Assembly: GCF_000204645.1 (NCBI RefSeq)
Contig: NC_015422.1
Location: 2,311,001 to 2,375,000 of the forward strand
Length of the DNA: 64,000 nucleotides
Source: Alicycliphilus denitrificans K601
Lineage (GTDB): Bacteria > Pseudomonadota > Gammaproteobacteria > Burkholderiales > Burkholderiaceae_C
Direction: 5' to 3'
The notes below the pieces were generated by a model. That model was given only the letters and a program-made list of their open reading frames with translations. It had not been told where the DNA came from and made no database searches. The translations under genes and the position numbers were made by a program. Position 1 is the stretch's first letter. Every line of letters starts with the position of its first letter. Shown here one piece after another: positions 48,776 through 57,164 of this stretch.

Positions 48776-48890
48776 CGATTGTCCAGCCCGGGCCGGGATA
48801 AGCCGGCCCGCCTTGCCTAAAAAACAGGCAATTTGAAGGAGGCCTTTGCAAATCAATGGCTTGCATGTGCCGTACAGTGCTTGTCCGCGG

Positions 48891-48899
48891 TTATCCACA
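48891..48899 (+). promoter_or_regulatory. DnaA box (TTATCCACA), unit 2
   Basis: Perfect match to the DnaA-box consensus in the second unit, exactly 124 bp after the first. TTATCCAGC follows at 48903-48911. All nine bases are conserved although the flanks differ between units. Confidence 0.55.
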
Positions 48900-48936
48900 T
48901 GATTATCCAGCGCGGCAAGGGATAACCCGCGGTGCA

Positions 48937-49818
48937 TCAGGCAAACAGGGATTCGAAGCCATCTCCTGGAAAGAAGCGCTGCTCGCGCTGGTACAGCCGC
49001 GTGGGGCCGGGCAGGGCCCTGTCGCGCACCGAGTGCAGGGGATCGCCGGGGTAGCAGATGACGCGCGCGCCCTCGTGCTCGAAGGCCTCGGGCAGCACGG
49101 TGGGCGGACGCCGCAGCCGCGCTTGCTCCATCACGCTGCGCACGCTGGCGTGGCGCGCCAGGTGCGCCAGGCCCATGATCTGCGGCGGCGCCAGGTCGAT
49201 CTGGCCGTCGCGGTACTGCTCAAGGGCGGTGCGCGGCGCGATCCAGACGCTGGCGGTGGTTTCTTCGTCGTCGTGCCCGGCCTCCTGGCCGTCGGGCGCC
49301 TGGGCCACGAAGAAGCGGGTGTCGAAGCGGCGCGTCGCCATGGCCGGCGTCTCCGGGGTGATCCAGCGCGACCAGGCGCACATGCGGCGCGTGGACAGGC
49401 GCAGCTGCAGCGCCGCCAGCACCTGGGCCAGCGGCTGGCCTTCGCGCAGCATGGCGCGGGCGCGCGGGGCGTCCACCGGGGCCTGGGCCTGCGCGGGCTC
49501 GGCCAGCAGCAGGCCGCATTCCTCCAGGGCCTCGCGCAGCGCCGCCACATGCAGGCCGGCGGCGGTGGCGGGGTCCAGGGCGCTCTCGCCCAGGCCTTCG
49601 TGCAGCGTTTGTGCCGGCTGGTCCAGCAGGGCGGCGCCGTCGCGGTCGGCGGCGTCGAGCTTGCCGCCCGGGAACACATAGAGGCCCCCCATGTTGGCCA
49701 TCTGCGCGTGACGGCGCAGCAGCAGGGTCTCGATCCCCGCGGGGGTGTCGCGCAGCAGCACCACGGAGGCGGCGTCGCGCGGGATCTCGGGGGTGCTCGG
49801 GTGGGGTACGGGTTGCAT
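48937..49818 (-). CDS. NUDIX hydrolase (NUDT19/RD7-like)
   Basis: A 293-residue NUDIX enzyme. The N-terminal strand AASVVLLRDTPAGIETLLLRR and GLYVFPGGKLDAADRD are followed, after an insertion of about 40 residues, by the box end LREALEECGLLL. Such split boxes occur in the NUDT19 branch, some members of which cleave CoA esters. Likely a cytoplasmic phosphohydrolase of nucleotide derivatives or CoA compounds; substrate unknown. It diverges from the SDR gene across 130 bp. Confidence 0.88.
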   Translation of the reverse strand: MQPVPHPSTPEIPRDAASVVLLRDTPAGIETLLLRRHAQMANMGGLYVFPGGKLDAADRDGAALLDQPAQTLHEGLGESALDPATAAGLHVAALREALEECGLLLAEPAQAQAPVDAPRARAMLREGQPLAQVLAALQLRLSTRRMCAWSRWITPETPAMATRRFDTRFFVAQAPDGQEAGHDDEETTASVWIAPRTALEQYRDGQIDLAPPQIMGLAHLARHASVRSVMEQARLRRPPTVLPEAFEHEGARVICYPGDPLHSVRDRALPGPTRLYQREQRFFPGDGFESLFA

Positions 49819-49948
49819 GGCGTGGTTCGGTTGGTGGTGAAGGTGGTCGGAGTCTCGGGGGCGTCCTGCCGCATTGTGCTTCTGGCGTAGAGTGACGCCG
49901 TCGCAGGCGGGCGTTCCGTCTGCACCTTATCAGAGGAGTGAATGCAGC

Positions 49949-50857
49949 ATGGAACTGGACTTCAAGGGCCGCGTGGCCATCGTGACGGGCGCCGGCGGCG
50001 GCCTGGGCCGCCAGCATGCGCTGGCGCTGGCCGCGCGCGGCGCCAGTGTGCTGGTCAACGACCTGGGCGGGGCGGTGGACGGCAGCGGCGGTTCTGCCGG
50101 CGCGGCGCAGGCCGTGGTCGACGAGATCCGCGCCGCGGGCGGCCAGGCGCTGGCCAATGGCGCCTCGGTGACCGACTTCGCGGCCGTGCAGGCCATGGTC
50201 CAGCAGGCCATCGACGCCTGGGGCCGCGTGGACGTCCTGGTGAACAACGCCGGCATCCTGCGCGACAAGTCGTTCGCCAAGATGGACATGGCGGACTTCC
50301 AGCTGGTGGTGCAGGTCCATCTCATGGGCGCGGCTCATTGCTGCAAGGCTGTGTGGCCGCACATGCAGGCGCAGAAATACGGGCGCATCGTCATGACGAC
50401 CTCGTCCACGGGCCTGTACGGCAACTTCGGCCAGGCCAACTACGGCGCTGCCAAGCTGGCGCAAGTGGGCCTGATGCAGACGCTGGCCATCGAGGGCGCC
50501 AAGTACGGCATCCACGTGAACGCCCTCGCGCCCACGGCCGCCACGCGCATGACCGCCGGGCTGATGCCCGACGAGGTGCTGGCGCGGCTCGCGCCCGAGG
50601 CCGTGGTGCCCGCCATGCTGGCGCTGGCGCACGAGAGCGCGCCCACGCGCACCATCCTGTGCGCGGGCGCCGGCAGCTTCGAGGCCGCGCACATCACGCT
50701 CACCCGGGGCATACACCTGGGGCAGGGCCCGGACGTGCCCGAACAGCTGGCCGCGCGCCTGGCCGAGGTGTGCGACCGCGCGGGCGAGCAGGTGCCGCAG
50801 AACGGGTCCGACCAGGGCGCGAACGAGCTGCGCCTGGCCATGGCCGTGGCGGCGTAG
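49949..50857 (+). CDS. SDR-family dehydrogenase (3-hydroxyacyl-CoA dehydrogenase type)
   Basis: A 302-residue short-chain dehydrogenase. The cofactor motif GAGGGLGRQ (14-22) and VNNAGILRDKSFAKM match the SDR domain of peroxisomal multifunctional enzyme type 2 and its bacterial relatives; catalytic Ser and Tyr lie in TTSSTGLYGNFGQANYGAAK. It probably oxidises a 3-hydroxyacyl-CoA with NAD(P). The C-terminal 60 residues extend beyond the minimal SDR. The start at 49949 is supported by AGAGGAG; an earlier ATG at 49874 is not. Confidence 0.9.
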   Translation: MELDFKGRVAIVTGAGGGLGRQHALALAARGASVLVNDLGGAVDGSGGSAGAAQAVVDEIRAAGGQALANGASVTDFAAVQAMVQQAIDAWGRVDVLVNNAGILRDKSFAKMDMADFQLVVQVHLMGAAHCCKAVWPHMQAQKYGRIVMTTSSTGLYGNFGQANYGAAKLAQVGLMQTLAIEGAKYGIHVNALAPTAATRMTAGLMPDEVLARLAPEAVVPAMLALAHESAPTRTILCAGAGSFEAAHITLTRGIHLGQGPDVPEQLAARLAEVCDRAGEQVPQNGSDQGANELRLAMAVAA

Positions 50858-50964
50858 CGCGGCGGGCGGAGCGGCGTCGCAGTTCCCGGGCATTGACGCG
50901 GCTTCAGGCAGTCGCTGGCGCGGCGTGCTAAGTTCCGGCCCCACGCCAAAGATGGAACAACAAG

Positions 50965-52497
50965 ATGAGCACTCTGCAACAGAGAATCGCCGCGCTGCCG
51001 GCCGAGCGCCTGGCCGGCATGCGCCGGGGCATAGAGAAGGAAGGGCTGCGCGTGCTGCCCGCGGGCGGCCTGGCGCTCACGCCGCACCCGCTGGCGCTGG
51101 GCTCGGCACTCACTCACCCCTGCATCACCACCGACTACAGCGAGTCGCAGATCGAGCTCATCACCGGCGCGCACGTGGGCGTGGAGGACTGCCTCGATGA
51201 GCTGACGCAGATCCACCAGTACGTGCTGCGCACCCTGCGCGATGCGGGCGGCGAGATGCTGTGGGTCTCCAGCATGCCCTGCGGCCTGCCCACCGACGAG
51301 ACCATCCCGATCGGGCGCTACGGCAACTCGCACATAGGCCGCGCCAAGAGCATCTACCGCATGGGCCTGGCGCACCGCTACGGGCGGCGCATGCAGACCA
51401 TCTCGGGCATCCACTACAACTGGTCGCTGCCCGGAGTGACGAGCGAGGAGTACTTCGCTCTGATCCGCAACTTCCGCCGCCACGCCTTCGTGCTGCTGTA
51501 TCTGTTCGGCGCCTCGCCCGCGCTGTGCCCCTGCTTCGTGCAGGGGCGCACGCACGGCCTGCAGCCCATGGGCGACGGCAGGGAGGCACTGTACCTGCCG
51601 CACGCCACATCGCTGCGCATGGGGCGGCTGGGCTACCAGAGCGACGCCCAGGCCAGCCTGAACGTGAGCTACAACGGCCTGTCGGGTTACGCCGATTCGC
51701 TCCACGAGGCGCTGACCCGGCCGTACCCGGCCTACGAGGCCATCGGCATACGCAACATCGGCGGCGACTACAACCAGCTGGGCACCAGCCTGCTGCAGAT
51801 CGAGAACGAGTTCTACGGCACCATCCGCCCCAAGCGCACCGTGCGCCGCGGCGAGCGCCCGCTGCACGCGCTGCGCGAGCGCGGCGTGGAATACGTCGAG
51901 GTGCGCCTCATGGACCTGGACCCGTTCGAGAGCGTGGGCATCACCGCCGCGACCATGCGCCTGCTGGACGTGTTCCTGCTGCACTGCCTGCTCACCGACA
52001 GCCCGCCCGACACGCCGCAGGAGATCGCCGAGTGCAAGCACAACCAGCACCAGACGGCCGAGCGCGGGCGCGAGCCGGGCCTGCTGCTGCAGCGGCGCGG
52101 CCAGTCCGTGGCGCTGGCCGACTGGGCCGCGCAGGTGCTGGATGAATGCGCGCCCATCGCCGCCGCCCTGGACCAGGCGCAGCCGGGGCAGGACTACGCC
52201 GCCGCGCTGCGCCAGGCCCGGGCCGTGCTGGCCGACAGCGCGCTGGCCCCGTCGGCGCGCGTGCTCGCGGCCATGCAGGCGCAGCCGGGCTGCGGCTTCG
52301 AGGCGTTCTCGTTCGCCCAGTCCGCCAAGGCGCGCGACCGGCTCCTGGCGCTGCCCTGGAGCGCCCGGCAGCAGGCGCACTACGAGGCGCTCGCCGCCCG
52401 CTCCCTGGCCGAGCAGAAGGACATCGAGGCGCAGGACCAGCTGCCCTTCGAGGAATGGCGCCAGCAGTACATGGACCCGCGCCAGCTCCAGGCCTGA
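50965..52497 (+). CDS. gshA: Glutamate-cysteine ligase
   Basis: A 510-residue ligase of the proteobacterial type 1 family, which makes gamma-glutamylcysteine, the first step of glutathione synthesis. GIEKEGLRV, TDYSESQIELITG, SSMPCGLP and SGIHYNWSLP are diagnostic. The length is close to that of Escherichia coli GshA. It is followed by a GC-rich hairpin (about 52508-52527) and then the FUSC-type permease. gor lies in the same window, but gshB does not. Confidence 0.97.
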   Translation: MSTLQQRIAALPAERLAGMRRGIEKEGLRVLPAGGLALTPHPLALGSALTHPCITTDYSESQIELITGAHVGVEDCLDELTQIHQYVLRTLRDAGGEMLWVSSMPCGLPTDETIPIGRYGNSHIGRAKSIYRMGLAHRYGRRMQTISGIHYNWSLPGVTSEEYFALIRNFRRHAFVLLYLFGASPALCPCFVQGRTHGLQPMGDGREALYLPHATSLRMGRLGYQSDAQASLNVSYNGLSGYADSLHEALTRPYPAYEAIGIRNIGGDYNQLGTSLLQIENEFYGTIRPKRTVRRGERPLHALRERGVEYVEVRLMDLDPFESVGITAATMRLLDVFLLHCLLTDSPPDTPQEIAECKHNQHQTAERGREPGLLLQRRGQSVALADWAAQVLDECAPIAAALDQAQPGQDYAAALRQARAVLADSALAPSARVLAAMQAQPGCGFEAFSFAQSAKARDRLLALPWSARQQAHYEALAARSLAEQKDIEAQDQLPFEEWRQQYMDPRQLQA

Positions 52498-52539
52498 ACT
52501 GAAGAGCCGCGCGCCCGGGCGGGCGCGCATCGCCCGACC

Positions 52540-54723
52540 ATGTCCATCCCCCTCGCATTCCGCTTGCGCACCGCCCGGCGCGTGCTGCTGTCCCACTACG
52601 TCGCCAACGGTACGGCGGGGGCGCTGGGACTGCTGCTGATCTCGGCCCTGGTGCACCTGTGGCTGGGCAGCGCCGCCGCATCGGCCGCGACCGTGGGCGC
52701 CATCGTCGCCATCCCGCCGGACATGCCCGCGCCGCGGCGCGGCAAGCTGCTGCACATGCTGCCGGCGCCCCTGCTGGCGCTGCCGCTGTTCCTGGTGGTG
52801 CAGCGCCTGCATGACGCGCCCTGGATGCTGGGCCTGCTCATCGTGCCCGCGAGCTTCCTGGCCTTCCTGGCCATGGCCTGGGGCAAGCGCGGCGCGCCGG
52901 TGGCCATCGCCGCCGTGCTGGCGCTGGTGTTCTCCATGGCCGTGCCCGCGCCGGCCGAAGGGGAGGGCTGGCGCGCGGCCCTCGCCACCACCTTCCACTT
53001 CGGCCTGGGCGCGCTGCTGTACCAGCCCTGGGCGGTGCTGAGCAACCGCCTGCTCAACGGCCGCTACCGCGTGCAGCTGATCGCCGACGTGCTGCTGTCG
53101 CTGGCGGACCTGATGCGGCTGCAGGCCCTGCAGTTCACGCCCGTGCTGGCGCTGGGCGAGCGCGACAACCCGCTCATGGGCGCGCTCCTGCTGCGCCAGG
53201 CCACGCTTGCCGACCAGCTGCAGTCGGCGCGCGACATCGTGCTCGAATCGCCCACCAGCGCGCGCCAGCAGCGGCTGGCCGGCATGCTGCTGTGCGCGCT
53301 GGAGATGCGCGACCACCTGCTCGCAAGCGCGCTCGACCTGGAGCAGCTGCGCCGCCAGCCCGAGCAGGCCGGGGCGCTGGAGCGACTGCGCGACGAGCTG
53401 CTGGCGCAGGCCGGCGTGCTCGAACGGCTGGCCGATGCGCTGCTGCTGGGGCGCAAGCCCGAATCGCAGGCGCGGCCGCGCCTGGACCTGGGCGCGCTGG
53501 AGGAGCCGGCCCATGCGGGGTTCACCCCCGCGCGGCTGGTGCGCGGCCTGGCGTACCGCATCGGCCATGTCCAGGACGAGGTGGGCCAGCTCGTCGCCCT
53601 GGCGCGCGGCGAGCGCGAGCCCGACCTGGCCCTGGTGCGCGTGTACTGGCAGATGTTCGTCAGCTCCACGGGCTGGGGCTGGAAACCCTTCTGGGGCCTG
53701 TGGCGCTGGCGCGCCGCGCCGCTGCGCCACGCCATGCGCGCGGCGCTGGCCATCGGCGTGGGCTACGCCGTGTCGCAGCTGCTGCCCTGGCGCGAGCATG
53801 CCTACTGGATCGTGCTGACCATCATCGTCGTGCTGCGCGGCAGCCTGGCGCAGACGCTGGAGCGGCGCAACGAGCGCGTCGCCGGCACCCTGCTGGGCTG
53901 CCTGATCGCGTCGGCGCTGCTGGCCGCCGACATGCCGCACTGGGCGCTGCTCGCCTGCGTGACGCTGGCGCAGGCCGTGGCCCACTCCTTCACCCTGCGG
54001 CGCTACCTGTTCACCGCCGTGGCGGCCACGGTGCTGGGGCTGGTGCAGGCGCACCTGCTGGGCGCGGGGGGCAGCACCGGCTTCGTGCTGCTCGAACGCA
54101 TGGCCGATACCCTGATCGGTGCGGGCCTGGCCTGGGCCTTTGCCTACGTGCTGCCCTCGTGGGAGCGCCAGCAGATACCCGCCCTGGTGGCGCGCACGCT
54201 GGCGGCGCAGATGCGCCACGCGCGCGAGGCCCTGGCCCTGGGCCAGCTGCAGGCCGTGGACAACCACCCCGAGCTCGCCTGGCGCCTGGCGCGGCGCGAG
54301 GCCTACGACAGCCTGGGCGCACTGGTGCAGGCCACGGCGCGTGCCTGGAAGGAGCCGCGCGCCGTCCGCCCGCCGCTTGCGCCGCTGGAGCGCATGCAGG
54401 CGCACTGCTACCAGTTGCTGGCGCAGCTCACGGCGGTCAAGTCCATGCTGCTGTTGCGCCGGGGGCATCTGCGCGGCGAGGACGTGCACGCCCCCCTGCA
54501 GGCGGCCGCGCAGCGCATCGAGGCCATCCTGAGCGGCCAGGACATGCCCGCGCCGCCGGAGCACGGGGCCGACGACGGCTTGGCCGCCGAGCCGCTGCCG
54601 GCCCTGGTGGAGACCGACCTCACCCCCTGGCTGCTGCGCCGCCTGCGCCTGGCCGAGGGCCTGGCGCGGCAGATGCGCGCCGAGGCGGGGCAGGTGGTCG
54701 CCCCGCTATCGGAAGCTGCTTAA
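52540..54723 (+). CDS. FUSC-family permease (YccS/YhfK-like)
   Basis: A 727-residue membrane protein with two blocks of about six helices each (residues 15-165 and 395-525) and two long cytoplasmic parts, the YccS/YhfK architecture within the aromatic-acid-exporter (FUSC) superfamily. Recognisable pieces include AMRAALAIGVGYAVSQLLPW, AYWIVLTIIVVLRGSLAQTL and ERRNERVAGTLLGCLIASAL. Probably an exporter of aromatic or other organic acids; no outer-membrane or fusion partners lie nearby. It converges on a small membrane protein gene with a 4-bp overlap. Confidence 0.9.
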   Translation: MSIPLAFRLRTARRVLLSHYVANGTAGALGLLLISALVHLWLGSAAASAATVGAIVAIPPDMPAPRRGKLLHMLPAPLLALPLFLVVQRLHDAPWMLGLLIVPASFLAFLAMAWGKRGAPVAIAAVLALVFSMAVPAPAEGEGWRAALATTFHFGLGALLYQPWAVLSNRLLNGRYRVQLIADVLLSLADLMRLQALQFTPVLALGERDNPLMGALLLRQATLADQLQSARDIVLESPTSARQQRLAGMLLCALEMRDHLLASALDLEQLRRQPEQAGALERLRDELLAQAGVLERLADALLLGRKPESQARPRLDLGALEEPAHAGFTPARLVRGLAYRIGHVQDEVGQLVALARGEREPDLALVRVYWQMFVSSTGWGWKPFWGLWRWRAAPLRHAMRAALAIGVGYAVSQLLPWREHAYWIVLTIIVVLRGSLAQTLERRNERVAGTLLGCLIASALLAADMPHWALLACVTLAQAVAHSFTLRRYLFTAVAATVLGLVQAHLLGAGGSTGFVLLERMADTLIGAGLAWAFAYVLPSWERQQIPALVARTLAAQMRHAREALALGQLQAVDNHPELAWRLARREAYDSLGALVQATARAWKEPRAVRPPLAPLERMQAHCYQLLAQLTAVKSMLLLRRGHLRGEDVHAPLQAAAQRIEAILSGQDMPAPPEHGADDGLAAEPLPALVETDLTPWLLRRLRLAEGLARQMRAEAGQVVAPLSEAA

Positions 54724-54932
54724 CGCCAGCGCTGCCACAGCGCGCGCACGATGAACGCGACGCCGAGCACGAGGGAGAACCAGCCCACGAGCGCGGCTTG
54801 GCGCATGAGCTCCTGCACACTGGGCGAGCGCGCGATGTAGGGAGCGAGCAGGATCACGGCGCCGATCAGCGCGCACACCACCCCCTTGAAGAGCATTTCG
54901 GCGTTTTGCTTGTGGGGCGGCGTGGCGGGCAT
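54720..54932 (-). CDS. Small membrane protein (70 aa)
   Basis: A 70-residue protein with two predicted helices (VVCALIGAVILLAPYIA and AALVGWFSLVLGVAFIVRAL) and a basic tail LWQRWR, so both ends are probably cytoplasmic. I do not recognise the family. Its stop codon overlaps that of the FUSC gene on the opposite strand. Confidence 0.65.
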   Translation of the reverse strand: MPATPPHKQNAEMLFKGVVCALIGAVILLAPYIARSPSVQELMRQAALVGWFSLVLGVAFIVRALWQRWR

Positions 54933-55029
54933 GGCGGAAGCGGCGCGAAGGCCGGGGCTGTGAAGGCGGGACGCGATTATCCCGCGGCGTCGGACCCCGC
55001 CGATGGCGGCAGCCTGCCGCGCCCGGCCA

Positions 55030-55395
55030 TCAAGCCATGGGTTGATCGACGGCGGCCGTGACGACGATCTCTACCAGGATGTCCTGCGCACCCATCTCGC
55101 ACTGGGCGGTGGCGCGCGTGGGGGCGGCATTGGGCGCAGTCCACGCATCCCAGACTTCATTCATGCCGGCGAAATCGCGTTCCAGATCCTTGATCCATAT
55201 CTGGGCCGTGAGAAGGCGGCTCTTGTCGGTTCCGGCCTCCGCCAGGAATTTCTCGATTTTCGCGAGTGTTTGAGCGGTCTGGCCGCGGATGTCCTGGCTC
55301 CTGTCGTCGGCGGTCTGGCCGCCGACGAAGACCATGTTGTTGTAGACCACGGCACGAGAGCGGCGGTTGTCCGTCGCGATGCGCTTGATTTCCAT
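55030..55395 (-). CDS. RidA/YjgF-family imine deaminase
   Basis: A 121-residue Rid protein. The active-site arginine is R94 in APTRATAQCEMG, and VEIVVTAAV closes the fold. RidA enzymes hydrolyse reactive enamines and imines to ketones and ammonia. It is the last gene of an operon encoding a flavin amine-oxidising complex, so it probably removes the imine that complex forms. The start at 55395 has AAGGAGC upstream. Confidence 0.92.
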   Translation of the reverse strand: MEIKRIATDNRRSRAVVYNNMVFVGGQTADDRSQDIRGQTAQTLAKIEKFLAEAGTDKSRLLTAQIWIKDLERDFAGMNEVWDAWTAPNAAPTRATAQCEMGAQDILVEIVVTAAVDQPMA

Positions 55396-55429
55396 GAAGA
55401 AGCTCCTTGGCTGATGGGGTAGGAATGCG

Positions 55430-56818
55430 TCATTCGGATGAGGCAAGCTCACCGAGGGTTATGGGCTTGATGGGCGGGCGGATCCGGTAATAGCCCACAT
55501 CCTGGGGGCTGACCTTCCGCTCGCTTGCGATGATCTCGGTCACGGTCAATCCACACAGCCGCCCTTGGCACGGCCCCATGCCGCAACGGCCGAAGGCCTT
55601 CGTCTGGTTGGGGCCGAGGCAGCCCACTTCCACATATTTCCTGATTTGCCCCGCCTTCACTTCCTCGCAGCGGCACACCATGACTTCGTCATGTTCAGGA
55701 ATGCGGTGCTCGTTCTGCGGCCTGTACAAGGCATCGAGAAACGGGCGGATCTGCACATGGGCCCTGATTTCATCCAGGATGGCCTGCTCGCGCTGCTTGA
55801 ACGCCCCGGGTGCGATGGGCTGGAGCCGGTTGGCAATGGACAGTGCGGCCAGGCGGCCCTGGCAGGCAGACGCTTTCGCGCCGACGATGCCACGGCTGTC
55901 GCCGGCGATGTAAATGCCGGTTTCCTCGATTTGCCCATAGGCATCGGTGATCGGAATCCAGCACAGCTGCCGCTCATCCCAACGATGCTCGGCTCTCAGC
56001 GACCAGCTGAGTTGCGTGTTCGGAACCACGCCCTGGTGGAGCAGCACCAGGGAAGTCTCGACGCGCTTTCTTTGGCCGTTGTGCGTGAACGCTATGGATT
56101 CGGCTTTCTCCGAGCCCTCGATGGCAAACGAACTTGCCCCTGCGAACGTCTGAACGCCATGGCTCCGGATTTTCTTCAGCATCCGGGTTCCCTTGGAGAG
56201 GTCTTTCCAGCCACGCAGCGCGCCCAGGACATGGGGCGCCGCGCGCAGATAGTCGTCAGCCCCCGTGGTATGGATCAAGGCTTTGATCTTGACGCCGGCT
56301 TCCAGATACTGCTGCGCCAGGAGAAACAGCAAGGGGCCGCCACCCGCCAGCACGACGGGCTCGGTTGGAACGGCGCCGGAGGACTTGTACAGAATCTGGG
56401 CGGCACCCGCGCCCATGACTCCGGGCAGGGTCCATCCGGGAACGGGAAAGGGCCGCTCCATTGCGCCGCTGGCGAGCACCAGGCTCCGCCCCCGGACCTT
56501 TCTGCTGCCGCCGTCGAGAAGGTATGACACCGTCTTGTCCCTATCGACGTTCCAGACGGCTGCGCCACCCACGTGCACGGCGCCGCAAGACGCGAAGTCC
56601 TGCGCGAGCTTCGCGCCGGCGGCGTAGTCCGCGCCAAGCACCTCGCGGCGCCGGGGGCTCGATTCTTCGATGGCCCGGTAAATCTGGCCGCCAACTCGCC
56701 GCTGCTCGTCGAGCACGACGGCTGAAAGCCCGAAGCGCCTTGCCTCTATGGCCGCTGAAAGTCCCGCCGGGCCCGCACCAATGACCACCAGGTCAAAAAC
56801 TTCGACACCTGTTGCCAT
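55430..56818 (-). CDS. FAD/NAD-binding oxidoreductase with BFD-type [2Fe-2S] domain (HcnB/OoxA-like alpha subunit)
   Basis: A 462-residue subunit. FAD motif VIGAGPAGLSAAIEARRFG (12-30), a second nucleotide-binding region VVLAGGGPLLFLLAQQ, and a C-terminal bacterioferritin-associated-ferredoxin-like domain with MVCRCEEV and GRCGMGPCQGRLC. This is the alpha-subunit pattern of opine oxidase, D-hydroxyproline dehydrogenase and hydrogen cyanide synthase, which work with a DAO-type beta subunit and a small ferredoxin-like subunit. Both partners are encoded directly upstream. The start at 56818 is one base past the previous stop codon. Confidence 0.92.
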   Translation of the reverse strand: MATGVEVFDLVVIGAGPAGLSAAIEARRFGLSAVVLDEQRRVGGQIYRAIEESSPRRREVLGADYAAGAKLAQDFASCGAVHVGGAAVWNVDRDKTVSYLLDGGSRKVRGRSLVLASGAMERPFPVPGWTLPGVMGAGAAQILYKSSGAVPTEPVVLAGGGPLLFLLAQQYLEAGVKIKALIHTTGADDYLRAAPHVLGALRGWKDLSKGTRMLKKIRSHGVQTFAGASSFAIEGSEKAESIAFTHNGQRKRVETSLVLLHQGVVPNTQLSWSLRAEHRWDERQLCWIPITDAYGQIEETGIYIAGDSRGIVGAKASACQGRLAALSIANRLQPIAPGAFKQREQAILDEIRAHVQIRPFLDALYRPQNEHRIPEHDEVMVCRCEEVKAGQIRKYVEVGCLGPNQTKAFGRCGMGPCQGRLCGLTVTEIIASERKVSPQDVGYYRIRPPIKPITLGELASSE

Positions 56819-56819
56819 G

Positions 56820-57164
56820 TCAGCCTTCCGCACTTGGGATATTCAGCCCGGACGCGCCATCCTGGCGTTTGATGACCATGCCTTCCTGTACTTGCGTGAG
56901 ACACGATTGGCGGCTGGGACGCCCGTCTATTTCCACGAGGCATTCGAAGCAAACGCCCATCATGCAATAGGGGGCGCGCGGAGATCCGGAGACAGGCGTA
57001 GCCCGGAATGTGCGTACGCCCGACATGAGCAGCGCCGACGCCACGCTCACGCCTTCCGGGACAGTCAGCTGCTGGTCATCGAAATAAATGCGAATCTTCC
57101 TGCCGCCTGCATTTTCTTCAGGCATGAACAGGGAAATCCGTGATTCTTGGGTTTTAGTGTGCAT
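56820..57164 (-). CDS. Small [2Fe-2S] subunit (HcnA/Fer2_4-like gamma subunit)
   Basis: A 114-residue ferredoxin-like subunit. Ligands C67, C72, C75 and C88 lie in PYCMMGVCFECLVEIDG and RQSCLTQV. It links the two flavin subunits of the heterotrimeric oxidase. The ATG at 57164 overlaps the 3' end of the DAO-type gene by 11 bases. Confidence 0.9.
   Translation of the reverse strand: MHTKTQESRISLFMPEENAGGRKIRIYFDDQQLTVPEGVSVASALLMSGVRTFRATPVSGSPRAPYCMMGVCFECLVEIDGRPSRQSCLTQVQEGMVIKRQDGASGLNIPSAEG

Larger units (their letters stand above)
48689..48936. repeat. Diverged 124-bp tandem duplication with DnaA-box-like sites
   Basis: Two units, 48689-48812 and 48813-48936, align at a constant offset of 124 bp. 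Each begins with a 19-bp near-palindrome (TTGCCTGTTTTTTAGGCAA in the first, its exact reverse complement in the second), then shares TGCAAATCA, TTATCCACA, GATTRTCCAGC and GGGATAA. The TTATCCACA copies are at 48767-48775 and 48891-48899 and equal the consensus DnaA box. GGGATAA (48795, 48919) gives TTATCCC on the other strand. With 48580-48688 it makes up the 357-bp gap between the ferredoxin and NUDIX genes; no coding frame is convincing. Confidence 0.75.

Noticed and set aside
48689-48936. Main chromosomal replication origin
   Set aside because: Two DnaA boxes are present, but there is no dnaA, dnaN, rpmH or AT-rich unwinding region nearby, and the flanking genes are a ferredoxin and a NUDIX hydrolase.
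50440-54564. Very long open frame (about 1374 codons) on the - strand
   Set aside because: It is antisense to the SDR, gshA and FUSC genes, all of which have clear family motifs. The translated sequence shows no domain and the usual shadow-frame composition.
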